Source: Methylobacterium terrae (GTDB lineage: Bacteria > Pseudomonadota > Alphaproteobacteria > Rhizobiales > Beijerinckiaceae). Taken from it: DNA of 64,000 nucleotides. The notes beneath the pieces were generated by a model, which was not told the DNA's origin, ran no database searches, and saw only the letters and a list, made by a program, of their open reading frames with translations. The stretch spans positions 2,244,501 through 2,308,500 of the forward strand of contig NZ_CP029553.1 of NCBI RefSeq assembly GCF_003173755.1, in the 5' to 3' direction. The translations under genes and the position numbers were made by a program. Of the stretch, positions 8,707-16,562 are shown piece by piece (the stretch's first letter is position 1; each line of letters opens with the position of its first letter).

Positions 8707-9423
8707 TCACCAGCCCCGCGTCTCGTCTCGGTTCGGGCGCCGCCCCTGCGGCGTCAGGCCGTCGATCACGCCGGGCAGAACCTGGGCGAGTTGGGCCAGC
8801 AGGTCGTCGCGGCCCAGGCCCGTCTGATGGCTGAGGGTGTCGATCGTGTCGGGCCCGAGGGCCTGGGCGAGCTGCTGCGGCTGGATCGGCCGGTTGTGGC
8901 CCGGGCCGATCCAGGATTCGATCAGCTCGCCGAGGCCGCCCTGGCGGAAGCGATCGATCAGGTGGTCGAGGCCGCCGCCGCCCGCGTCGTCGGGCTGCTC
9001 CCGGTCGAGGCGGGAATAGGGGCCGGCGCCCTGGTCGAACGGGTTCTGCGCCCCGCCGTCGCCGGGGGAGGGGGGCATGGTCCCGCCGCCGGGCCCGTCG
9101 AGCATGCCGGCGAGGTCGGAATACGGGTTGTCCGGATCCTCGCCGCGCCGGGAGCGGGGCGCCTCGTCGCGGGGATCGGGCGTGCCGTAGCCGTGCGGAT
9201 CGGGGGCGTAGCCGTCCTCCGGCCCGCCCTGGGGCACCGGCCGGCGGCCGCCGCCGAAGATGTCGCCGAAGCCGCCGTTCATCGCCTTGGCGGCGAGCAG
9301 CATCAGCAGCGCCTTGACGAGGGGCGACATCGCGCCGGAGCCCCCTTGACCGCCCTCTCGGCGGCCCCCGCCCCCGAGGACGTTGCCGAGCACGGAACCG
9401 ATGACCTGATCGAGCAGACCCAT
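8707..9423 (-). CDS. YidB/DUF937-family protein
   Basis: A 238-residue protein with a DUF937/YidB layout. It has an N-terminal amphipathic stretch MGLLDQVIGSVLGNVLGGG and a low-complexity Gly/Pro/Asp-rich middle (about 60-150). The C-terminal part is the conserved region, with FRQGGLGELIESWIGPGHNRPI and LSHQTGLGRDDLLAQLAQVLP. No signal peptide or clear membrane segment is present. The family has no firm biochemical role. The long disordered insert is unusual compared with the ~130-residue E. coli YidB. Confidence 0.8.
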   Translation of the reverse strand: MGLLDQVIGSVLGNVLGGGGRREGGQGGSGAMSPLVKALLMLLAAKAMNGGFGDIFGGGRRPVPQGGPEDGYAPDPHGYGTPDPRDEAPRSRRGEDPDNPYSDLAGMLDGPGGGTMPPSPGDGGAQNPFDQGAGPYSRLDREQPDDAGGGGLDHLIDRFRQGGLGELIESWIGPGHNRPIQPQQLAQALGPDTIDTLSHQTGLGRDDLLAQLAQVLPGVIDGLTPQGRRPNRDETRGW

Positions 9424-9482
9424 GGGGCGCCTCCCGTCGCGCGTGTGACGCCTGTTAACCGCGTGGCCCGGAAGCGGTTGCC

Positions 9483-9791
9483 TCAGCGGCGGTCGCCGGC
9501 CCCGTCGCCGCCGCCGGTGGCGCGGCGGTCCTTGGCGTCGAGTTGCTCGAGCGGGTTGGTGCGCGCGCGCGCGCCGCCGCTCAGGCCGGTATCGCCGGGC
9601 ATCACCTTGGTGTCGGGCTTGATCGCCTGCGGCGGCGCGACGCCGGGGCTGGTGCCGCGCGCCTCGTCCGGCACGTCGGCCTGGGTCGGCTGGTCGCGGC
9701 GATCCGAGATCGCGAGGGCGGGCGCGGTGACGGCGGCCAGGACTAGGGCGGCGGGCAGGGTAGCGAGAACGAGGCGGGCGAGGGGGGCCAT
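9483..9791 (-). CDS. Small exported protein of unknown function
   Basis: A 102-residue product starting at ATG 9791 has a classical Sec signal peptide (MAPLARLVLATLPAALVLAA, cleavage probably after APALA near residue 28). The mature part is short, polar and probably disordered. A longer frame from 9869 would bury the signal peptide and is rejected. No domain is recognised. It belongs with two other tiny exported or membrane proteins next door. Confidence 0.6.
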   Translation of the reverse strand: MAPLARLVLATLPAALVLAAVTAPALAISDRRDQPTQADVPDEARGTSPGVAPPQAIKPDTKVMPGDTGLSGGARARTNPLEQLDAKDRRATGGGDGAGDRR

Positions 9792-9875
9792 GGCGGTCTC
9801 CGACGAGTGTTGCTGCGGAGCAAATCGGCGGAAGCTCTGCGGTTCCGGCGCGTCTGCGACCGCGTCCACGACGGG

Positions 9876-9903
9876 AGAGGGACCGCCCGGGGGCGGTCCC
9901 TCT
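9876..9903 (-). terminator. Hairpin terminator after the 36-residue gene
   Basis: A perfect 12-bp stem (9876-9887 with 9892-9903) with a 4-nt loop lies 6 nt after the stop of the small minus-strand gene ending at 9910. Confidence 0.6.
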
Positions 9904-9909
9904 GGGTCG

Positions 9910-10020
9910 TTACAATCCCATCAGGGCGTTGGCGGTGCCGAACACCGTCATGGCGAGACCGCCGGCCAGGACACCGATCATGCCGTAGGACACGGCGCGC
10001 AGAAGTTTCATGTCGCTCAT
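9910..10020 (-). CDS. 36-residue single-span membrane protein
   Basis: ATG at 10020 opens a 36-codon frame ending with TAA at 9910. The product begins MSDMKLLRAVSYGMIGVLAG and has one hydrophobic helix (about residues 8-33) with a small-residue G-x-x-x-A pattern. GGAAGA lies about 9 nt upstream as a ribosome binding site, and a strong hairpin follows the stop. These signals together support a real small gene. Function is unknown; comparable tiny proteins often modulate membrane complexes. Confidence 0.6.
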   Translation of the reverse strand: MSDMKLLRAVSYGMIGVLAGGLAMTVFGTANALMGL

Positions 10021-10076
10021 CGTCGAGATCTTCCGTATCGAAATCGTCACTTCAGGTTCGTCAGGATCTGCACCGG

Positions 10077-10340
10077 TCAGCAGCGGTGGCCGCCGGAGGT
10101 CTGTCCGTACTGCTTGACCGGGAAGTTCTGCTGGTTGGCGTTGCCTTCCGAGGCCGAGCTCATCGGGCAGGCGCCGTAGAACGGCACGCTGGTGTTGGCG
10201 GAGCCGATCGACCCTGTGGTCTCGACGTCGCGGGGAGAGAACGGGGCGGCGGAGGAGGTCGCGCTGAATGCCATGGCGGACGAGATCGGAGCGGCGCCAA
10301 GGACAATCGCGGTGACGACGGCGGCGATGCGGGTCTTCAT
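10077..10340 (-). CDS. Small exported protein of unknown function
   Basis: An 87-residue product starting at ATG 10340. The N-terminus MKTRIAAVVTAIVLGAAPIS is a Sec signal peptide, with cleavage likely after AMA near residue 24. The mature ~63 residues are rich in Ser, Thr, Asn and Gln and contain two Cys (GACPMS and the C-terminal HRC), which could form a disulfide in the periplasm. The frame continues upstream to 10466, but that extension has no signal-peptide logic. No family is recognised. The divergent region 10341-10664 carries the promoters for this gene and gloA, and nothing else was seen in it. Confidence 0.65.
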   Translation of the reverse strand: MKTRIAAVVTAIVLGAAPISSAMAFSATSSAAPFSPRDVETTGSIGSANTSVPFYGACPMSSASEGNANQQNFPVKQYGQTSGGHRC

Positions 10341-10664
10341 CTGGTATTCAGGCTCCGTTGCGCTGTGCAGGCCGGGGTCGATGGCCTGCCTCTGTTGCGA
10401 TGATCGGAATATAGGCGGCCGCGAACCGCCGCGATGTGCCCCCGCGCACGCGGCGGCGCGGAACAAGGATCGGTGCCGGGCCGTGGGCCGGACCTGCGCG
10501 CGCGGCCGTTTCGCTGCGTGAGGGGGGCGCGCGCCGCGGGCGCATCGGGGCGGGCGTCACATCCCGCTACCACCCGGGCCGCTTCCCTGGAGCTAGTCTA
10601 AGCGGCGACACCCGGGCGGCCGCGAGGCGCGGCGCCCCCGCACGCAACGAGGTTTCCGCTGCCG

Positions 10665-11060
10665 ATGGCCAAGCCCGTCCACTCGATGATCCGCGTCCTC
10701 GACGAGGAGCGCTCCCGCGCCTACTACGCCCGCGCCTTCGGCCTGGAACTCGCCGAGCGCATCGGCTTCGACGGTTTCGCGCTCGTCTACCTGCGTCACC
10801 CCTCCTCGCCGTTCGAGCTGGAGCTGACGGTCAATTTCGACCGCACCGAGCCCTACGACCTCGGCAACGGCTACGGCCACCTCGCGGTGGTGGTCGACGA
10901 CGTCGATGCCGAGCACGCCCGCTTCACCGAGGCGGGCCTGCCGGCGACCCCGGTCAAGGACTTCCAGCACCAGGGCAAGACGCTCGCCCGCTTCTTCTTC
11001 GCCACCGATCCGGACGGCTACAAGATCGAGGTGATCCAGAAGGGCGGCCGCTTCGGCTGA
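10665..11060 (+). CDS. gloA: Lactoylglutathione lyase (glyoxalase I)
   Basis: A 131-residue VOC-fold metalloenzyme that converts the hemithioacetal of methylglyoxal and glutathione to S-lactoylglutathione. The four metal ligands of the bacterial enzyme can be placed at His6 (PVHSMIRV), Glu53 (FELELTVN), His72 (GYGHLAV) and Glu122 (YKIEVIQ). Length is close to the 135 residues of E. coli GloA. It is transcribed toward the gluconate-dehydrogenase-like cluster but is separated from it by 92 nt. Confidence 0.92.
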   Translation: MAKPVHSMIRVLDEERSRAYYARAFGLELAERIGFDGFALVYLRHPSSPFELELTVNFDRTEPYDLGNGYGHLAVVVDDVDAEHARFTEAGLPATPVKDFQHQGKTLARFFFATDPDGYKIEVIQKGGRFG

Positions 11061-11152
11061 CGCATCCCGGCCGGCCGGGAAGCGCGCGCAGACGCGCCCC
11101 GTGCCGGCGGCACGACGACCCCGACAAGAACCATGACCCGAGGAGACACCCG

Positions 11153-11701
11153 ATGAGAGAAGTCGATCCGCGCACGCGGTTCAGCCGCCGCGGCTTCCTG
11201 CAGAGCGCCGCCGTCGCCGCGCCCGCCGCCGCCCTCGCCACCGGCGCCGGGCTCCCGATCTCCGAGGCGTGGGCCGAGAACGGGGCCGCCCTGGCGCCGG
11301 CCGAACTGAAGACCCTGGTGAAGATGGCGCGGGACATCTACCCGCACGACTTCCTCGGCGACGTCTACTACATCACGGCGATCAAGCCCTGGGACGGCAA
11401 GGCCGCCGCGGACCCCGCGGTGAAGACGCTGCTGACGCAAGGGGTGCGCCGCCTCGACGAGGATGCGCAGGCCCGCCACAAGGTCGCCTACGCGCAGATC
11501 GGCTGGGAGGCCGACCGCGTCGCCGTGCTCGAGGGCATCAGCCACACCGACTTCTTCAAGAAGATCCGCTCCGACCTTGTCGTCTCGCTCTACAACCAGC
11601 CGGAGCTGTGGCCGAAATTCGGCTACGAGGGCCCGTCGGCCGACAAGGGCGGCTACATCAACCGCGGCTTCAACGACATCGACTGGCTGCCGAAGGTCTG
11701 A
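11153..11701 (+). CDS. Tat-exported gluconate 2-dehydrogenase subunit 3-like protein
   Basis: A 182-residue protein with a twin-arginine signal (SRRGFLQS at about residues 11-18, then an Ala-rich hydrophobic stretch to about residue 40). The rest matches the small subunit 3 family of membrane-bound gluconate/sorbitol dehydrogenases, a chaperone or export partner of the flavoprotein. It contains LKTLVKMARDIYPHDFLGD and ends with FNDIDWLPKV. The next gene encodes a GMC flavoprotein without its own signal peptide, so co-export as a folded complex is likely. AGGAGA lies 8 nt upstream of the ATG. Confidence 0.85.
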   Translation: MREVDPRTRFSRRGFLQSAAVAAPAAALATGAGLPISEAWAENGAALAPAELKTLVKMARDIYPHDFLGDVYYITAIKPWDGKAAADPAVKTLLTQGVRRLDEDAQARHKVAYAQIGWEADRVAVLEGISHTDFFKKIRSDLVVSLYNQPELWPKFGYEGPSADKGGYINRGFNDIDWLPKV

Positions 11702-11791
11702 CCGGCCGCGCACGCCCGCAATATCGACCGTCAACACAAGAACAATCAATGAACAGCCGCGCCGGCCCGGCCGCGCGGACCGGAGGAAACC

Positions 11792-13360
11792 ATGGCCACA
11801 TTCGACCTGAACGACGACGGCCTCGTCGTCATCGTCGGCTCCGGCGCCGGCGGCGGCACGCTCGGCACGGAGCTCGCGCTCAAGGGCATCAAGACCGTCA
11901 TCCTCGAGGCGGGCGCCCGCCACAACATGGAGGATTTCGTCAACGACGAGTGGGCGAGCTTCGCCCAGCTCGCCTGGACCGACATGCGCACCACCTCGGG
12001 CTCGTGGCGGGTGGCGCGGGACTTCCCCAACCTGCCGGCCTGGATCGTCAAGGCGGTGGGCGGCTCGACGGTGCACTGGGCCGGCGCCTCGTTGCGCTTC
12101 GAGGAGCACGAGTTCCGCATCCGCGACCATTACGGCGCGATTCCCGGCGCCAACCTCCTCGACTGGCCGCTCACCCGGGCCGAGCTCGACCCCTGGTACG
12201 AGAAGGCCGAGGACCGGATGGGCGTGACCCGCACCAACGGCATCCCGGGCCTGCCGGGCAACAACAACTTCAAGGTGATGGAGGCCGGCGCCCGCCGCGT
12301 CGGCTACAAGGAGGTCCATACCGGCCGCATGGCGATCAACAGCCAGGAGCGCCACGACCGCGGCGCGTGCCAGCAGATCGGCTTCTGCTTCCAGGGCTGC
12401 AAGTCCGGCGCGAAGTGGTCGACGCTGATCGCCGAGATCCCCCGCGGCGAGGAGAGCGGCAACCTGGAAGTCCGCCCGAACTGCATGGCCTTGCGCATCG
12501 AGCACGACGCGTCGGGCAAGGTGACGGGCGTGGTCTACGCCGATGAGACCGGCAAGCTCCAGCGCCAGAAGGCCCGCATCGTCGCGGTGGCCGGCAACTC
12601 GATCGAGAGCCCGCGGCTGCTCCTCAACAGCGCGTCCTCGCTGTTCCCCGACGGGCTCGCCAACTCGTCGGGCCAGGTCGGCCGCAACTACCTGCGCCAC
12701 ATGACCGGCAGCGTCTACGGCGTGTTCGAGAAGTCGGTGCACATGTATCGCGGCACCACCATGGCGGGCATCATCCGCGACGAGGCCCATCACGACCCCA
12801 AGCGCGGCTTTTCCGGCGGCTACGAGATGGAGACGGTGTCGCTCGGCGTGCCCTTCATGGCCGCCTTCCTCAATCCCGGCGCCTGGGGCCGGTCCTTCAC
12901 CAGCGCCATGGAGCAGTATCCGCGCATGGCCGGGATGTGGCTCGTCGGCGAGGACCTGCCGCAGGAGACGAACCGCATCACCCTCGACCCCACCGTCAAG
13001 GACAAGCACGGCATGCCGGTGGCGAGCGTGCACTACGACGACCACCCCAACGACATCGCGATGCGCAACCATGCCTACCAGCGGGGCGCGGCGATCTACG
13101 AGGCGGTCGGCGCCACCGTCACCTACCCGGTCACGCCCTATCCGAGCACCCACAACATGGGCACCAACCGGATGAGCGCGAAGCCGCGGGACGGCGTGCT
13201 GAACAAGTTCGGCCAGACCCACGACGTCAAGAACCTGTTCGTCTCCGACGGCAGCCAGTTCACCAGTGGTGCGGCCTGCAACCCGACCCTGACCATCGTG
13301 GCGCTGGCGCTCCGCCAGGCCGACCACATCGCGGGCGCGATGCAGCGGCGGGACATCTGA
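11792..13360 (+). CDS. GMC-family FAD-dependent dehydrogenase (large subunit)
   Basis: A 522-residue flavoprotein that oxidises an alcohol or sugar hydroxyl. The FAD-binding Rossmann motif is near the N-terminus (VVIVGSGAGGGTLGTELALKG region, residues about 12-32). It is followed by GGSTVHWAGAS, and the C-terminal GMC_oxred_C region has THNMGTNRMS with the usual His/Asn active-site area. The layout resembles the large subunit of periplasmic gluconate or sorbitol dehydrogenase. No signal peptide is present, consistent with export alongside the Tat-tagged upstream protein. The membrane cytochrome c subunit expected in such complexes is absent, so the electron acceptor is unclear. The stop codon overlaps the next start. 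Confidence 0.87.
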   Translation: MATFDLNDDGLVVIVGSGAGGGTLGTELALKGIKTVILEAGARHNMEDFVNDEWASFAQLAWTDMRTTSGSWRVARDFPNLPAWIVKAVGGSTVHWAGASLRFEEHEFRIRDHYGAIPGANLLDWPLTRAELDPWYEKAEDRMGVTRTNGIPGLPGNNNFKVMEAGARRVGYKEVHTGRMAINSQERHDRGACQQIGFCFQGCKSGAKWSTLIAEIPRGEESGNLEVRPNCMALRIEHDASGKVTGVVYADETGKLQRQKARIVAVAGNSIESPRLLLNSASSLFPDGLANSSGQVGRNYLRHMTGSVYGVFEKSVHMYRGTTMAGIIRDEAHHDPKRGFSGGYEMETVSLGVPFMAAFLNPGAWGRSFTSAMEQYPRMAGMWLVGEDLPQETNRITLDPTVKDKHGMPVASVHYDDHPNDIAMRNHAYQRGAAIYEAVGATVTYPVTPYPSTHNMGTNRMSAKPRDGVLNKFGQTHDVKNLFVSDGSQFTSGAACNPTLTIVALALRQADHIAGAMQRRDI

Positions 13361-13740
13361 TGCGCACGGCAATCCTGATCCTGCTCGCGGCTCTCGCCCT
13401 CCCGGCCGCACCGGCACTCGCCCAAGGACCGCCTGCCCAGGGCTCGCCGACGCCGCCCGCGCCCTCGCGCCAGCCCGGCGGGGCCGCGGCCTATCCCGAC
13501 AGCCCGGGCGGCCAGCCCTCGGCCGAGCGCGGCGGCCGCCCGGTCGCCACCGACCACGCCGCCTGCCCGAGCCCCGGCCCGTGCCCGGCGGCGCCGGGCC
13601 CCTCGGGGGCGGCGGATGCGAGCCGGACGCCGACGCCGAGCAGCTCGGTCGGCCAGGCCGGCCCGGTGCCGAGCACCGCCTATCCGGACGCCCCCGGCGG
13701 TTTGCCGGCGAGCCGGCCGGACGGCACGGCGCCGCGGTGA
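13360..13740 (+). CDS. Proline-rich exported protein
   Basis: A 126-residue product whose ATG overlaps the TGA of the GMC gene by one base (TGATG), indicating translational coupling. A Sec signal peptide covers residues 1-22 (MRTAILILLAALALPAAPAL). The mature part is Pro/Gly/Ala/Ser-rich and includes two related blocks (AAYPDSPGGQPS and TAYPDAPGGLPA). Two Cys lie close together in HAACPSPGPCP. It has no heme-binding CXXCH, so it is not the missing cytochrome subunit. It may be a small accessory or anchoring peptide for the dehydrogenase; this is inference from coupling only. Confidence 0.65.
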   Translation: MRTAILILLAALALPAAPALAQGPPAQGSPTPPAPSRQPGGAAAYPDSPGGQPSAERGGRPVATDHAACPSPGPCPAAPGPSGAADASRTPTPSSSVGQAGPVPSTAYPDAPGGLPASRPDGTAPR

Positions 13741-13772
13741 GCTTCCGGAACCGTCCGTCCGACGCCCTTGTA

Positions 13773-13808
13773 GTCATCCCGGGTGCCGCTGCGCGGCCTC
13801 GGGATGAC
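13773..13808. repeat. Intergenic GTCATCCCG...CGGGATGAC palindrome
   Basis: A 9-bp inverted repeat (13773-13781 with 13800-13808) separated by a GC-rich loop lies 33 nt after the Pro-rich gene. It can act as a terminator. Its form is typical of short repetitive palindromes scattered between genes in high-GC alphaproteobacteria; no second copy was seen in this window. Confidence 0.45.
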
Positions 13809-13926
13809 GCGTGGCGTTCGAACCGCATCGGCGTCGTATCCTTGCGCGCTGCTTCGTCGTCTCCATCGAGGACCTGAGAACGGGGTCGCGAGCGAGACCG
13901 GAGGAGCCTCCGGCCGACCGCAGCCG

Positions 13927-14277
13927 TCACGCCCGCCCCTGCACCGGCAGGTCGGCGAGCATCGGCCTCGGCCGCTCGATGAGCGCCGCCGCCAGCATCG
14001 CCTCGAGCCGGATCAGGTCCTCGTCGGGCTCGGGGGTCCAGCCGCAGCCGCAGCGCGGCGCCGGGCCGTGCAGGGAGGCGATCTGGCGGTAGAGCGTGCC
14101 GACCGTGCGGGCGGCGGCCTCGAGCGCGGCCATCGGCGGCAGCGGGCCGCGCTCCAGGGCGTCCCAGAAAGCCAGCGTCAGGGCCCGCTCCAGGGCGTCC
14201 TGGCCCTGCGCCTCGGCCTCCGCCCGCAGGCGCTCGCGCCGGTGCAGGGTCGCCGCGTTCGTCTTCATCGTGGTCAT
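13927..14277 (-). CDS. Hypothetical protein, 116 residues
   Basis: The start at ATG 14277 overlaps the stop of a 44-codon gene by ATGA, which argues for coupled translation. The product is mostly helical, with an N-terminal basic stretch (LHRRERLRAEAEAQGQDALE) and Cys residues in PRCGCGW near residue 77. No domain is recognised. A longer frame up to 14472 exists, but the overlap geometry favours the internal ATG. Confidence 0.55.
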   Translation of the reverse strand: MTTMKTNAATLHRRERLRAEAEAQGQDALERALTLAFWDALERGPLPPMAALEAAARTVGTLYRQIASLHGPAPRCGCGWTPEPDEDLIRLEAMLAAALIERPRPMLADLPVQGRA

Positions 14278-14408
14278 CGCGCGCCCTCCGCCTCGCTGAA
14301 CAGGCCGACCAGCCGCTCCCAGGACAGGCCGACCGGGGGCCATCCCTCGCGGATCAGCCCGGCATAGCCGTGAATCAGGATTAGCGCTCGCGCCATCGCG
14401 GCCTCCAT
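14274..14408 (-). CDS. Hypothetical small protein, 44 residues
   Basis: ATG 14408 (or an internal ATG at 14396) opens a short frame ending in TGA that overlaps the next start by 4 nt. The product has MARALILIHGYAGLIREGWP near the start, an amphipathic or weakly hydrophobic helix, and ends SEAEGAR. Support comes only from the tight coupling with the downstream gene. Confidence 0.4.
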   Translation of the reverse strand: MEAAMARALILIHGYAGLIREGWPPVGLSWERLVGLFSEAEGAR

Positions 14409-14627
14409 CTCGGGTCGTGCCGGGGATCGGCCCGCCCTCCATGCAGCACGATGTCGTCATTCGCAAGATCATCGCGAAATATTGGAGGACTTCTATTTTA
14501 GATACTGCAATCTATATTGAGATCTGAGTTATGAAAATTCCAAGGTGCGGCGCAGGCCGGAGGCGGATTGGCAGCGGCGCCGGGAGCGGCTACCTGGGGC
14601 GCCGATTCATGCCCGGAGGCTTGCCCG

Positions 14628-14897
14628 ATGACCGACACCCCGCCCGACCGCCTCAGCACCGACCCGCGCAGCCCCTTCCACGACGCCGCCCTGCTCGAGC
14701 GCGGTGTCGGCGTGCGCTTCAAGGGCGTCGAGAAGACCAACGTCGAGGAGTACTGCGTCAGCGAGGGCTGGGTGCGCCTCGCCGCCGGCAACGCCAAGGA
14801 CCGCTTCGGCAACCCGATGACCGTGAAGCTGAAGGGCCCGGTCGAGCCGTATTTCCGCACCCCGGACGCGGCGCCCGAGGCGCCTACGGCCGAGTAG
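14628..14897 (+). CDS. DUF3297 family protein
   Basis: An 89-residue protein closely resembling the DUF3297 family: MTDTPPDRLSTDPRSPFHDA, then RGVGVRFKGVEKTNVEEYC and DRFGNPMTVKLKGPVEPYF. The ATG at 14628 agrees with family N-termini; a frame from 14568 is longer than expected. Members are small soluble proteins of unknown function, sometimes linked to glutathione metabolism by neighbours. Its 3' end overlaps the convergent VOC gene by 14 nt. Confidence 0.85.
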   Translation: MTDTPPDRLSTDPRSPFHDAALLERGVGVRFKGVEKTNVEEYCVSEGWVRLAAGNAKDRFGNPMTVKLKGPVEPYFRTPDAAPEAPTAE

Positions 14898-15399
14898 CGG
14901 CCGCCCGCAGCGACGCGAGGTCGAGGCGGCGGGTCACCATCCTGAGGCCGCCCGCCTCGTCCCGCGGCCACTCGTCCTCCGGCCGGTCCCGGTACAGTTC
15001 CACTCCGTTGCGGTCGGGATCGTCGAGGTAGAGCGCCTCGCTGACGCCGTGGTCGCTCGCCCCGGTGAGCGGGATGCCGGCGGCCTCGAGGCGCGCGAGC
15101 GCGTCCGCGAGGGCCGCCCGGGTCGGGTAGAGGATCGCCACGTGGTAGAGCCCGGTATGGCCGGGCGGGGGCGGGGTGCCGCCGGCGCTGTCCCAGGTGT
15201 TGAGCCCGATATGGTGGTGGTAGCCGCCGGCCGACACGAAGGCCGCCTGGGTGCCGTAGCGCTGCATCAGCGCGAAGCCGAGCACCCCGCAATAGAAGCC
15301 GAGCGCCCGGTCGAGGTCGGCCACCCGCAGGTGGACGTGGCCGATGCGGGTGCGGGGGTCGACCGGCGCGGTCATGGTCGCGGTGTTGGTCTCCTGCAT
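14884..15399 (-). CDS. VOC-family dioxygenase/glyoxalase-like protein
   Basis: A 171-residue vicinal-oxygen-chelate protein. The first βαβββ module carries IGHVHLRVADLDRALGFYCG, with a His metal ligand. Further conserved positions are HHHIGLNTW and the C-terminal DPDRNGVELY with a Glu ligand. It resembles the N-terminal half of CatE-type catechol 2,3-dioxygenases, but the reaction cannot be fixed from sequence. The ATG 15399 is one of three nearby in-frame starts. It is divergent from a LysR gene, which is its most likely regulator. Confidence 0.8.
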   Translation of the reverse strand: MQETNTATMTAPVDPRTRIGHVHLRVADLDRALGFYCGVLGFALMQRYGTQAAFVSAGGYHHHIGLNTWDSAGGTPPPPGHTGLYHVAILYPTRAALADALARLEAAGIPLTGASDHGVSEALYLDDPDRNGVELYRDRPEDEWPRDEAGGLRMVTRRLDLASLRAAATRP

Positions 15400-15518
15400 G
15401 GTCTTCTGCTCGTCTCGTCCCCTGAGTCCGGCGGTCTGCGCAGACTGCACCGTTTGAGAATGTCCGGAAATCCGGCATCTCGTAGCATCACCTCACACGC
15501 TCGGAGTGAGATCGCGTC

Positions 15519-16562
15519 GTGCCCGACCGGCTGACCGGAATGCAGATCTTCGTGCGCGTCGCCGCCGCCGGCAGCCTGTCGGCCGCCGCGCGGGCGCTCG
15601 GCCTGTCGCAGAGCGGCGTCACCAAGCACGTCGCCGCCCTGGAGGACCGGCTCGGTGCGCGGCTCCTGCACCGCACCACCCGCCGCCTGACGCTGACCGA
15701 GGCCGGCCGGCGCTACCTCGAGGCCTGCGAGCGCATCCTCGCCGAGATCGACGAGGCCGAGGCGGCGGCCGGGGCCGAGGCGGAGGAGCCCCGCGGCACC
15801 CTGCGGCTCAACGTGCCGGTCTCGTTCGGGGTGCTGCACGTCGCCCCGGCGCTGGCCGAGTTCGGCCGGGCCCACCCGGCGCTCACCGTCGAGCTCGGCC
15901 TCAACGACCGCCCGGTCGACCTGATCGAGGAGGGCTGGGACCTGGCGCTCAGGATCGGCCACCTGCGGGATTCGAGCCTGGTCGCGCGGGCGCTCGCGCC
16001 GTGCCGGATGCGGGTCTGCGCCGCGCCGGCCTATCTCGCGGCGCGGGGCCGGCCGCGCCGCCCGGAGGATCTCGGCCAGCACAATTGCCTCGGCTACACC
16101 CTGGCGAGCAGCGACGGCTGGCGGTTCGAGGGCGTCACCGTGCCGGTCGAGGGATCGCTGCGGGCCTCGAACGGCGCCGCCCTGGCGGCGGCGGCCGAAG
16201 CCGGGCTCGGGGTGATCTACCAGCCGACCTTCCTGGTTGCCGACGCCCTGCGCCGGGGCAGCCTGGTGGCGCTCGACCTCGGGGGCATCCCGTCGCTGCC
16301 GATCCACGCGGTGATGCCCTCGCGACGCCGCCCGCCGGCCAAGGTCCGGGCGCTGGTCGAGTTCGTGGCGCGCCGCTTCGCCGACCCGCCCTGGGACCGC
16401 GACCTGCCGGCCCCGCTCGCGGCCGAGGACCCGCTGCCCGGGGAGCCCCGCGGCCAGGAGACTCGCGGCCAGGAGACGCGCGACCAGGAGACTCGCACCC
16501 GGGAACCGCGCACCTGCGAGCCGCCGGCCCGTCCGCGCGCGGAACCCGCGAGGCCGTCGTGA
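15519..16562 (+). CDS. LysR family transcriptional regulator
   Basis: A 347-residue LysR-type regulator. The N-terminal winged HTH (about 8-66) shows [20 protein letters not shown], then [26 protein letters not shown]. The substrate-binding domain spans about 90-300 with the pattern of the CrgA/DmlR subgroup. GTG 15519 is used. The C-terminal ~45 residues are an unusual hydrophilic tail built from pentapeptide repeats ([15 protein letters not shown]). It is divergent from the VOC gene and overlaps the next gene by 4 nt (GTGA), so the two regulators are cotranslated. Confidence 0.9.
   Translation: MPDRLTGMQIFVRVAAAGSLSAAARALGLSQSGVTKHVAALEDRLGARLLHRTTRRLTLTEAGRRYLEACERILAEIDEAEAAAGAEAEEPRGTLRLNVPVSFGVLHVAPALAEFGRAHPALTVELGLNDRPVDLIEEGWDLALRIGHLRDSSLVARALAPCRMRVCAAPAYLAARGRPRRPEDLGQHNCLGYTLASSDGWRFEGVTVPVEGSLRASNGAALAAAAEAGLGVIYQPTFLVADALRRGSLVALDLGGIPSLPIHAVMPSRRRPPAKVRALVEFVARRFADPPWDRDLPAPLAAEDPLPGEPRGQETRGQETRDQETRTREPRTCEPPARPRAEPARPS
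16452..16511 (+). repeat. 15-bp in-frame tandem repeat in the LysR C-terminus
   Basis: Three close copies of GGCCAGGAGACTCGC (16452-16466, 16467-16481, 16482-16496) and a fourth diverged copy (16497-16511) encode the pentapeptides [15 protein letters not shown] and TREPR. Copy number may vary between strains. Confidence 0.75.
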
